Below, piece by piece: positions 30,075 through 36,328 of a stretch of 36,328 nt of DNA. Numbering within the stretch: the first letter of the stretch is position 1; every line of letters starts with the position of its first letter. The stretch is from Nanobdellota archaeon (GTDB taxonomy: Archaea; Nanobdellota; Nanobdellia; Woesearchaeales; UBA9642). The stretch lies in NCBI GenBank assembly GCA_021813435.1, contig JAKAKR010000014.1, positions 122,889 to 159,216 of the forward strand, read 5' to 3'. The position numbers and the translations under genes are program-made. The notes under the pieces were generated by a model. It was given only the letters and a program-made list of their open reading frames with translations, searched no databases and was not told the origin of the DNA.

Positions 30075-32368
30075 ATAAAAAATTATTATACGGGATATAC
30101 GCACTGTTCATGCTCCCTTTTGTCTCTGCCTATTCTAATCCGCTTGATCTTCTGTTCAGGCCGTTCTCTGGCGTAAACATCGGGCAGATCTACTTACTGT
30201 ATTACCCGTTTATTGATGCAGTCGTCTATCTCATCCTGTTCATGAGCCTTGCACAGTACGTCTTTGGCAAGGTATACAAGGGTGCCGATGGAAAACCGTC
30301 GCGGGAATCAAAAATCGTTGCCCTCGGTGTCGGCCTTGCATTAACATTTGCTATGGCAGTCTTTGAGATGCGCACAGGATTCAACATCGGACGATTAGAC
30401 TTCTATGCCGCAATAATCATCTTCATCATACTCTTTGCATTCCTCTACTTTCTCCTCAAAGGATTATTCGATGATGCAATGGTGGCGCTCTGCCTTACAA
30501 TCCTTATCATGTATGCAGTACTCTTCGGAGTGTTCACGACGATTTATTACTGGATACAACAGTACTCAGGACTACTAATGGCGATTATTACACTTGCCTG
30601 GATAGCATCCTTTGTTTGTGTTCTTATCAGGGTGTTCAAACTCTTCAGCGGAGGCGGCGGTGGTAATGATGGAAAACCCGGGCCGCAAGGACCACAGGGC
30701 AATAAAGGCGATAAGGGGGACAAAGGAGATAAAGGCGATGATGGAAAACTGAAACCTACACCAGAAATCCGTGTCTATGAACCACCCAAATCACATGTGA
30801 GACAGTTTGATGCAGTTGAACCGATTCCACTTCACTTTGATGTCATCAATGTACAATTACCATATACCTGCGTTGTCACAACACAGGGAAGGACTGGCGG
30901 CGTACATAATGTAGCTTCATTTGCAGGAAACAGTACACATAAGTACGCAATAAGAAACCTTCGCGCAGAATACGCACGATTCCCTTTTGCACCCATCGAC
31001 GAGTATCGAATATTTATCCGGTTGACTGATGCGAACGGAAAAGTGATCCGCGACCCAAATACCAACAAAGAATTACTCGGATTCACAGATATTGCGGTCA
31101 ATAATAAGAGTGATTGGGAAGTAAAGATCATTGACCCGCATGATAAAGAGGAAATTTGCGTTGGAACAAAAAAGAATATTACATTCAAGGTTATCAATCT
31201 GCAGACACTGACAACCCACGGATATAATTACAAACTATTTGTAAGGAATGTGCAGACTAAGCATATCATCGATACTCGTGAAGGCAGTAAGGAGACTGTT
31301 GATACAAAAACATTTACTGACATTATCGCGCTACTGCCTATCGGTGATTATGAAATTCTAGTGGTTGCAGAATCAATTGCCACAAAAGATACCCGGACGC
31401 ACAGCATTCAGCTGCGAATAAAAAATTGTGGAGATCCACCAAGCGATTGGGATGTGAAATTTAAGAGCCCACAAAGCAAAAAACCGTATACTGATCCCAC
31501 AAGACCGCCGCTTGCGGCAAGGATAAAGAAGGGAACAAAATATCCTCTAGAATTTGAGATTATTAATCCTGCACGCGTCATCCCTCCAGGGTATAAATAC
31601 GCGTTCTATATCCATAAAGTCGGGGAGCAGATGAGAATATCTAATCCAGACGATTATAATCCCGGTCCATTGACCAGCGTTACGCATATGATTACACTAA
31701 GGTCTGACCCTAAATATCTTATCGAAAATCTTGAGGTAGGATTTTATCAACTGCACATTTTTGCGCAGCGATTTGACAATCCTGAGGATAAGAAACGTGA
31801 TGACGTAACGATTGAGATCTACGAAGGTGGCGCGCCTGAAGATATTTTTTTAGAGATTGAACCTACCGCTGTCCCGCCCGGAAGTATCCAGATAGATAAA
31901 GAAAATCATAAATTCATCTATGAAAGCCCATATGTGAGAAATCACCCCTACACCTGCGGATTTAGCGTAAAAATAAACAAGACAGCCCGCGGGTATAAGT
32001 ATCGATACCGCTTCAGAATGGGATATTTCGACGATAAAGGAACAGGACATATTCTGCCTGTCATGATACTCAAAGAGTGTAATCTTTCTGCGCATGGAAC
32101 AAAAACACTTTCAAAGGGTCTTCCTGAACATGATTTCAGAGGAAAAATGGCTGAAGGAGGAAATTATCTGGAGACTGTAGAACTTGTCGAGGCATCAACT
32201 AACGCTAAAGGAGTATGGATTACATTTAAATCACTCGAAGATTATAAGTATTACACGCATGTTTCAATGTACTATATCGAAGTAGAAGCCATGCTAGTAT
32301 CGCCGAATAAGACAGGCGGAAAGGTCATAACAACGAATAAGTCATATTATCTCTATCGGATCGTTTAG
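30071..32368 (+). CDS. Multi-TM protein with collagen-like stalk and tandem beta-sandwich repeats (paralogue B)
   Basis: 765 residues. A signal-like start (1-20), then five membrane helices (about 46-66, 82-100, 110-130, 136-160, 167-190) homologous to the previous protein. A poly-Gly hinge (194-198) leads to nine uninterrupted Gly-X-Y triplets (201-227, of GPQ and GDK type), a collagen-like segment. The last 530 residues appear to be about four tandem beta-sandwich or Ig-like repeats, marked by two SDW-x-VK starts (near 355 and 463) and recurring VIN/IIN strands followed by G-Y-x-Y. The basic pattern predicts a cytosolic C-terminus, odd for a collagen-like stalk; an outside orientation remains possible. 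Translationally coupled to paralogue A. Confidence 0.85.
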   Translation: MNKKLLYGIYALFMLPFVSAYSNPLDLLFRPFSGVNIGQIYLLYYPFIDAVVYLILFMSLAQYVFGKVYKGADGKPSRESKIVALGVGLALTFAMAVFEMRTGFNIGRLDFYAAIIIFIILFAFLYFLLKGLFDDAMVALCLTILIMYAVLFGVFTTIYYWIQQYSGLLMAIITLAWIASFVCVLIRVFKLFSGGGGGNDGKPGPQGPQGNKGDKGDKGDKGDDGKLKPTPEIRVYEPPKSHVRQFDAVEPIPLHFDVINVQLPYTCVVTTQGRTGGVHNVASFAGNSTHKYAIRNLRAEYARFPFAPIDEYRIFIRLTDANGKVIRDPNTNKELLGFTDIAVNNKSDWEVKIIDPHDKEEICVGTKKNITFKVINLQTLTTHGYNYKLFVRNVQTKHIIDTREGSKETVDTKTFTDIIALLPIGDYEILVVAESIATKDTRTHSIQLRIKNCGDPPSDWDVKFKSPQSKKPYTDPTRPPLAARIKKGTKYPLEFEIINPARVIPPGYKYAFYIHKVGEQMRISNPDDYNPGPLTSVTHMITLRSDPKYLIENLEVGFYQLHIFAQRFDNPEDKKRDDVTIEIYEGGAPEDIFLEIEPTAVPPGSIQIDKENHKFIYESPYVRNHPYTCGFSVKINKTARGYKYRYRFRMGYFDDKGTGHILPVMILKECNLSAHGTKTLSKGLPEHDFRGKMAEGGNYLETVELVEASTNAKGVWITFKSLEDYKYYTHVSMYYIEVEAMLVSPNKTGGKVITTNKSYYLYRIV
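30671..30751 (+). repeat. Coding repeat for collagen-like Gly-X-Y triplets
   Basis: Nine-codon-period pattern GGN-N-N without interruption. The central GGCGATAAGGGGGACAAAGG-type units are near repeats of a nine-base module encoding Gly-Asp-Lys, which could expand or contract by slippage. Confidence 0.8.
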
Positions 32369-32886
32369 GCGCTATAAACCTTATTCTCCAGTATCTTCTT
32401 CACACCGGGCGCAGAAATTCCATATGTTCGTCCAATCTCGCGTAATCCAAGTCCGCGACGAGCATCGGCAAATATTGCCTGAACGATCTTCATCTTCTTT
32501 TCATCAACGACTAATCGTCCATCGACAAGAATATACCCATAGGGCGCTCTTCCAATGTATTTTCCTTCGGCTTTTGCCTTTTCCATGCCTTTCTTTGTCC
32601 GTTTGGATGTCCCGCGGCCTGCTTTACGGAAGGTTTCAAGAACATTTGAATCAATCTTTTCACTGATATAGGTATTAAAGTATTTTTCTTCCTGCGGCGC
32701 AAATCTATCGCAGATCTTGCAAAGGACAGTGAGCAAGTCTTCAGTACAAGTTCGGTCACGAAATTCTTTAGCAACAACATGCACTACAATATCTTCGCAG
32801 GATTCATCGCGAAACCCACATTTCTGGCAGGCATAATCATATTTTACAAAGATTCTTTCTTTAAGTGATGAAGTGAGGTCAATCAT
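32365..32886 (-). CDS. HNH-like zinc domain fused to a recombinase DNA-binding domain
   Basis: 173 residues. Residues 14-62 look like an HNH or treble-clef zinc domain: CQKC (Cys20, Cys23), VVH (His36) and LCKIC (Cys56, Cys59). Residues 110-173 are a second copy of the PF07508-type recombinase domain found in the neighbour: PYGY, RLVVDE, IVQAIF, G-L-x-x-I, then an HTH with YGISAPGVKKILENKVY. It has no resolvase catalytic domain. The ATG overlaps the recombinase stop (ATGA), so the two are coupled. It may help the recombinase choose or pair sites; this is inference. It overlaps the convergent collagen-like gene by four bases. Confidence 0.78.
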   Translation of the reverse strand: MIDLTSSLKERIFVKYDYACQKCGFRDESCEDIVVHVVAKEFRDRTCTEDLLTVLCKICDRFAPQEEKYFNTYISEKIDSNVLETFRKAGRGTSKRTKKGMEKAKAEGKYIGRAPYGYILVDGRLVVDEKKMKIVQAIFADARRGLGLREIGRTYGISAPGVKKILENKVYSA

Positions 32887-33653
32887 GCGCCCTCACCCTC
32901 TTTTTCAATCCTATTTGCAGTATCCCATAGTTCCTGGCTGATGAGCGGCTTATGTGTCCCAGGGATCAATTCTCCTTTATACCGTATTTTTCCCGTATAG
33001 ATTGGATTTTTGATGATAGTATAAACTGACGATGGACTTACGCCAACGCGTTCTGCAATAGTCTTATGATCGACTCCTTGTATCCAGAGCTCAAATATTT
33101 CACTCACTTTTGGACCAGTGATAGAATCCATGACAAGTTTCCTATTCTGGTAAGTGTATCCATAAGGCGGCCGGTATAACGCTTCGCCTTGACTGATTTT
33201 GCGATCGAACGCCATTTTTACGCGCTCTTTAACCATGCCGCGCTCAAGCTGCGCAAAGACACCGATAATCTGAAAGAACGCTTCACCCATAGCCGAGGTT
33301 GTATCAATCTGTTCAGTCACAGAGGTAAAGTTGATGTTTTCTTCTTTTAATTCTTCAAGTGTTAAGATGAGATCCTTAAGTTTGCGTGAGAACCTGTCGA
33401 TCTTATAGACTAGAATCACATTAAACCGCTTTTCCTTTGCATTCTTAAGGAGTTCTTTAAGTGCAGGTCTGTCCATGCTTCCTGCTGAAAATCCCGGATC
33501 TTTGTAGACTGCATAGACCTCCCAAGTACGTGCAGTACAATAACTGGTGCATTTGTCGATCTGCGCGTCAATACTCAAACCTTCTTTAGCCTGTTCTTCA
33601 GTACTTACACGCGCGTAAATTGCAACTTTTTGGTTTTCAATTTTTTTAACCAT
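32883..33653 (-). CDS. Serine site-specific recombinase, short form
   Basis: 256 residues. The resolvase domain has YARVSTEEQ with nucleophile Ser17, Arg15, DPGFSAG, and YKIDRFSR (83-90). Next comes a recombinase DNA-binding domain (about 160-240) with PPYGYTYQNRKLVMD and the HTH-like GVSPSSVYTIIKNPIYTGKI. It lacks the long zinc-ribbon and coiled-coil end of large serine integrases; part of that role may be taken by the coupled downstream protein. It probably cuts and rejoins DNA at a nearby site. An inverted repeat at 33917-33946 is a candidate target or operator. Confidence 0.9.
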   Translation of the reverse strand: MVKKIENQKVAIYARVSTEEQAKEGLSIDAQIDKCTSYCTARTWEVYAVYKDPGFSAGSMDRPALKELLKNAKEKRFNVILVYKIDRFSRKLKDLILTLEELKEENINFTSVTEQIDTTSAMGEAFFQIIGVFAQLERGMVKERVKMAFDRKISQGEALYRPPYGYTYQNRKLVMDSITGPKVSEIFELWIQGVDHKTIAERVGVSPSSVYTIIKNPIYTGKIRYKGELIPGTHKPLISQELWDTANRIEKEGEGA

Positions 33654-33916
33654 TGTATACTCTTAAAAAGATATGTCATATGCTATTTTTTTCATCATAT
33701 ATTTTAAAACTAAACTTATAAAAAATACTCTTTTTAATAAAGCTGTTAATTAATATATGTTCAAAGCATAATAAAAATTTATAGATTTGATTAAAATATT
33801 TAATCTTTAAAAAATGAAAATAAGAGTATAAAAATTTATGTTTTTGCTTGAAAATATTAATCAATTTTACCTCAGCAATAATTTAATCACAAAAATAGTG
33901 TAAACAAAGGGTAGTT

Positions 33917-33946
33917 AATTATCATAAGGGTTCCCTTATTATAATT
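33917..33946. repeat. 30-base inverted repeat (candidate att or operator site)
   Basis: AATTAT-c-ATAAGGG, two-base centre, CCCTTAT-t-ATAATT: arms of 14 bases with a single mismatched pair. Length and symmetry suit a dimeric DNA-binding protein or a serine recombinase site. Confidence 0.6.
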
Positions 33947-33966
33947 ATTCTATAACCTTATTGTAA

Positions 33967-33984
33967 GAAATATTTAAATATTTC
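33967..33984. repeat. Perfect 18-bp palindrome
   Basis: GAAATATTTAAATATTTC is its own reverse complement. It lies 20 bases after the 30-base inverted repeat. The TTTAAA centre could also be part of a promoter. Confidence 0.6.
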
Positions 33985-34128
33985 GAATTACGAACAAGAA
34001 TAAATATAAAAACTATAGGTTTTGATTAAATGTTTTGAACAATAATACGCACACGAATGATACCTGAAAACAAAAAATTGTTACTACTAAATCGTAAGAT
34101 TTAAATAATAATTATACTTTACCACAGT

Positions 34129-34725
34129 ATGAGTGATGCTGGAAAAACAGTCTTAGGCATAGCGGCATGCGCAGTGATAGCCGCAGGATCATTATATTTT
34201 CTCAATAAACACTACGAAAAAGATCAAAATACACTAAAAACACCGCATTCTCATGAAAAAATAGTAAAAAACAGTAAAAAAAGCAAAAATCAACATCAAA
34301 AACATCCAAACAGTACAATAACGACTATAGTCAACAATTATTATACTCAAAATTCTGAAAAAGATACTGTTTTTATCGAAAGACCCGTTCCAAATACAGA
34401 AATGCCTGCAATCACACAGTATCGTCCAGGAGAAGTATTTTTACTCGATAGATCATCTTATTATTTTAGAGGGTATGATCCTTCTACGCAGATGATGTTA
34501 TTTTATGGTAACAGAGGAAACAATGCTATTTTTGAATTCAGCGTAGGATACAACCAATTCAGAACTCTTGCCTGGCAGCGCATGAATATGCAGCTAGCAT
34601 TCAATGATTTTATGATGTGGAACGGGTATGATTTCCCACGTGCGCATAACCGGATCATTGATCACAGAGAATATGCTCCTCGTTTTATTGCTCCACCACA
34701 AATGCGTCACAGAGAAAGAAGATAA
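34129..34725 (+). CDS. Single-TM hypothetical protein
   Basis: 198 residues. An N-terminal membrane anchor (about 7-25) is followed by a Lys/His/Asn-rich linker (30-62), and a globular beta-rich region (95-198) with many aromatic residues and Met (YYFRGYDPSTQMMLFYG, MNMQLAFNDFMMWNGYDF) and an Arg/His-rich tail. No family recognised; the tail could bind nucleic acid or metal. The ATG is about 26 bases after a TATA box (34098-34109), a leaderless layout. It stands alone between AT-rich gaps. Confidence 0.75.
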   Translation: MSDAGKTVLGIAACAVIAAGSLYFLNKHYEKDQNTLKTPHSHEKIVKNSKKSKNQHQKHPNSTITTIVNNYYTQNSEKDTVFIERPVPNTEMPAITQYRPGEVFLLDRSSYYFRGYDPSTQMMLFYGNRGNNAIFEFSVGYNQFRTLAWQRMNMQLAFNDFMMWNGYDFPRAHNRIIDHREYAPRFIAPPQMRHRERR

Positions 34726-34946
34726 ATTCTTAAAAAGTATAAGCGAATATTAAAATATACTATCAAAATATATTGATATTGATGAAAAATATTAATCAAA
34801 AAATAAAAAATATAAGCGAAAATTCGTCATATAAACAATAGAAAACTAAAAGCAAAAACTAAATATTATAATCAAAAATTAAAATATAAATAAATAAAAA
34901 ATACAATTATTGATTATAATATTTAATCGTAAGCTATTCGGTCGTT
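34726..34946. other. AT-rich intergenic segment with repeated motif
   Basis: 221 bases with no gene. It contains GATTATAATATTTAATC (34912-34928), one base different from 33789-33805, and AATATTAATCA copies also found near 33853. These near-palindromes flank the 34129 gene on both sides. Confidence 0.55.
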
Positions 34947-35279
34947 TTATCGTCTGATTTTGCTTTTTAGACCTGAAAAACAAGCTCCAAAAATTTTATA
35001 AAGTCTCATTAACTCTTTTTTCCCAATAATAGTCAATGAATAATACTTTTTTCTTCCTTCTCGACGATAAAATAACAATTTTTTCTTTTTAAGGCGTTTT
35101 AATGCCGGATATATTGTTCCAGGAGTTAATATTGACCCTTTACGCTTACCGATACGTAATGCAAGCTCATCTCCGGACAATTCACCATGTGATAATTCAT
35201 GGAGTATAAAAAAACTCAGAAATCCCTTCAATTCAATATATACCGGGGTTGATCCACGTTTTTTTGAAGATGCAGCCAT
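34947..35279 (-). CDS. PadR-like winged-helix transcription regulator
   Basis: 110 residues from ATG 35279. The start is chosen because the TATA box ATTTATATAG (35301-35310) fits a leaderless transcript and because the upstream frame is AT-rich noise. The winged helix includes GFLSFFILHELSHGELSGDELA, then the PadR hallmark TPGTIYPALKRLKKKKLL, and the wing with GRKKYYSLT. The C-terminal helix is short, as in small PadR proteins. It is very basic. Probably a repressor that responds to a small molecule or stress; it may act on its own promoter through the palindromes at 35389-35435. Confidence 0.88.
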   Translation of the reverse strand: MAASSKKRGSTPVYIELKGFLSFFILHELSHGELSGDELALRIGKRKGSILTPGTIYPALKRLKKKKLLFYRREGRKKYYSLTIIGKKELMRLYKIFGACFSGLKSKIRR

Positions 35280-35388
35280 ATGCAATATAGAATCATACGC
35301 ATTTATATAGTTTACTCTTTTTGACAAAAATAAGGAATTATAGAAAAATAAAAAATAACAATGTTTAGTATTTTGTCGACGATAAAAA

Positions 35389-35435
35389 AATATATTGGTC
35401 ATACAATATATTGTACAAGCAATATATTGTGTATG
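35389..35435. promoter_or_regulatory. Palindromic AATATATTG array, 16-bp period
   Basis: AATATATTG starts at 35389, 35405 and 35421, exactly 16 bases apart. The second and third are within perfect 10-base palindromes (CAATATATTG). Bases 35400-35435 also form a larger inverted repeat (CATAC at one end, GTATG at the other). It lies about 80-125 bases upstream of the padR promoter. Confidence 0.65.
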
Positions 35436-35507
35436 CAATATTAAATTGATAAAAAAATAGTGAAAAAACATTCAAAAAAAAAGAATTTTCTTGCACTTGT
35501 CTACTGC

Positions 35508-35584
35508 CACTCACTTCGATTCTACGTATCATATCCCCTTAGAAATATGCTATTCGAGCACAAAAAGAAAATTAAAAGTGAGTG
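35508..35584. other. Inverted repeat with nested hairpin
   Basis: CACTCACTT (35508-35516) pairs with AAGTGAGTG (35576-35584). Inside, CATAT and ATATG around 35530-35549 can form a second stem. It could be a structured RNA or a bidirectional terminator in the gap 35280-35652, which otherwise holds only regulatory sequence and a CTGCT/AGCAG hairpin near 35607-35627 after which no gene starts. Confidence 0.3.
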
Positions 35585-35652
35585 CTAAAAGCAACAAAAC
35601 AATCTGCTTAAAATATTTGAGCAGCAAAAAATTTTGAAGAAACAAATTTTTC

Positions 35653-36180
35653 TTAGAAAAAGTTGTTCAAGCTCTTCTCATAGATCCCTTTCGAGACTGA
35701 TTCATGGATCACAATAAGATTCTCCTTTGTCTGTAATTCCCTGAACCGGGGATCAAGGTTGAAATAAGATTCTGCACCAATCTTCTCTTTGATGATAGGG
35801 ATTTTCTTGGAAAGAAGTGAGGATAAAAGCGCTCTGAGCGCATCTTCAGAGATATTCATGCGGGTATGCAATTGGTCCCAGGATAATGGTTCTTTTTCAC
35901 CGAACACATAGAGGAGTAAGAACACTTTTTGCTCTTCGAGACTGAGCGTGATATTTGCAAAGTGAGACTTATCAGAAAGAAGCATGCTGTTCTTGAACAT
36001 CTGCAGATCGTCAGTGATCTCTTTGAGTTTCTCGACTTTGATCTCGAGTTCACTGATATAATCGAATGCAGTCTGCAACTCGCCTGTCAATTGGTTTAGA
36101 GACTCGAGATGCTCGTCGCGTTCCTCTTTGATCTTTTTGAACGCAGCGGCAATACGTTTCTTTTCTTCACGATCAAACAT
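35653..36180 (-). CDS. Coiled-coil winged-helix protein, archaeal
   Basis: 175 residues. The first 75 form a strongly charged coiled coil (KKRIAAAFKKIKEERDEH and following heptads). Residues 80-150 look like a winged helix with SLEEQKVFLLLYVFGEKEPLSWDQLHTRMNISEDAL, typical of archaeal transcription regulators. The C-terminal part (150-175) is helical. Probably a DNA-binding dimer. GGGGG before the ATG may serve as ribosome site, and a TATA box (36216-36227) gives a short leader. Confidence 0.75.
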   Translation of the reverse strand: MFDREEKKRIAAAFKKIKEERDEHLESLNQLTGELQTAFDYISELEIKVEKLKEITDDLQMFKNSMLLSDKSHFANITLSLEEQKVFLLLYVFGEKEPLSWDQLHTRMNISEDALRALLSSLLSKKIPIIKEKIGAESYFNLDPRFRELQTKENLIVIHESVSKGIYEKSLNNFF

Positions 36181-36215
36181 GTAACCCCCACTATTCTGAG
36201 GGGATTCCTCCTTCC

Positions 36216-36227
36216 TTTTTAAATATT
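36216..36227 (-). promoter_or_regulatory. TATA box of the coiled-coil regulator gene
   Basis: Minus strand reads AATATTTAAAAA, about 40 bases before the ATG at 36180. The remaining 36228-36328 shows no supportable gene; it ends in T-rich sequence. Confidence 0.5.
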
Positions 36228-36328
36228 ATTATCATCGGGCGATATTGCAAACCTATTGCTTAAGTAATTTTTTTAATTTTACGGGCATGTTTGTCATTTT
36301 TCCATTTTCTAATTTTGTTGGTTTTTTC

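Larger units (their letters stand above)
33654..34128. other. AT-rich gene-free segment between divergent genes
   Basis: 475 bases without a supportable gene. It holds the recombinase upstream region, a long dyad (33917-33946), an 18-bp palindrome (33967-33984), a near-palindromic AT motif (33789-33805) and the TATA box for the gene at 34129 (GATTTAAATAAT, 34098-34109). A short leftward reading frame at 33676-33864 is rejected as low-complexity AT sequence. Confidence 0.7.

Noticed and set aside
32365-33653. Recombinase pair as a single frameshifted pseudogene
   Set aside because: The junction is a clean ATGA overlap and both products have intact, partly duplicated domains. Not fully excluded, so a comparison with relatives is named in the finding.
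33676-33864. Leftward 62-residue frame rich in Phe, Ile, Lys and Asn
   Set aside because: Low-complexity translation of AT-rich spacer, no ribosome site, no recognisable pattern.
34947-35471. 174-residue version of the PadR-like protein
   Set aside because: The extra N-terminal 64 residues translate AT-rich regulatory DNA including the palindrome array; TATA position supports ATG 35279.

Overview
The window is archaeal chromosomal DNA. Core genes of archaeal type are present: ribosomal proteins S15 (150 aa form) and L35Ae, type II methionine aminopeptidase, NucS/EndoMS, a DHH/RecJ-family nuclease and an ER-type signal peptidase. Many genes have a TATA-like box 22-30 bases before the start codon, as in leaderless archaeal transcripts. 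The short intergenic spaces, many small membrane proteins of unknown function and AT-rich DNA would fit a DPANN-type lineage such as Woesearchaeales, but no rRNA or other decisive marker is present, so the lineage is inference. I found no tRNA, rRNA or CRISPR array.

Left part (about 1-9750), likely a mobile or defence island. It starts with the 3' end of a gene cut by the window edge. A very-short-patch repair endonuclease (vsr) and a DNA cytosine-5 methyltransferase follow, divergent around one promoter. Next comes a leftward cluster resembling a minimal type IV secretion system: Cys-rich small protein, VirB2-like pilin, large VirB6/TrbL-like membrane protein, two-TM protein, and a VirB3-VirB4 fusion ATPase that carries an extra nuclease-like C-terminal domain. 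Divergent from it are two tandem Holliday-junction-resolvase-like nucleases, the second lacking the catalytic Glu, and a 42-residue zinc ribbon.

Boundary zone (about 9750-12900). GC-rich elements in AT-rich DNA: a 58-bp tandem repeat and two copies of a predicted hairpin that share both ends but not the loop. They flank an AT-rich 600-residue gene of unknown function; a peptidase S51-like gene follows.

Core segment (about 12900-27600). A QueC-like PP-loop protein; a small envelope module (secreted protein, SHOCT protein, membrane-anchored winged-helix regulator) beside a four-copy, roughly 21-bp-phased TGAAAC array; a DUF362 ferredoxin; a nitroreductase; NucS; S15 with a structured leader; Mn-type superoxide dismutase; RecJ-like protein; signal peptidase; methionine aminopeptidase; a TctA-like permease coupled to a membrane-anchored OB-fold protein; a eukaryotic-like protein kinase paired with a metallophosphoesterase; and L35Ae.

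Right part (about 27700-36328). A three-gene operon encodes a four-TM protein and two large proteins that share a paralogous multi-TM domain. One of these carries a long coiled coil, the other nine collagen-like Gly-X-Y triplets followed by tandem beta-sandwich-like repeats. Converging on it is a translationally coupled serine recombinase pair, then an AT-rich segment with strong dyads, a one-TM protein, a PadR-like regulator with a 16-bp-phased palindrome array, and a coiled-coil winged-helix protein. The best candidates for undescribed systems are the T4SS-like cluster with the VirB4-nuclease fusion, the coiled-coil/collagen membrane pair, and the GC-rich hairpin/tandem-repeat elements.
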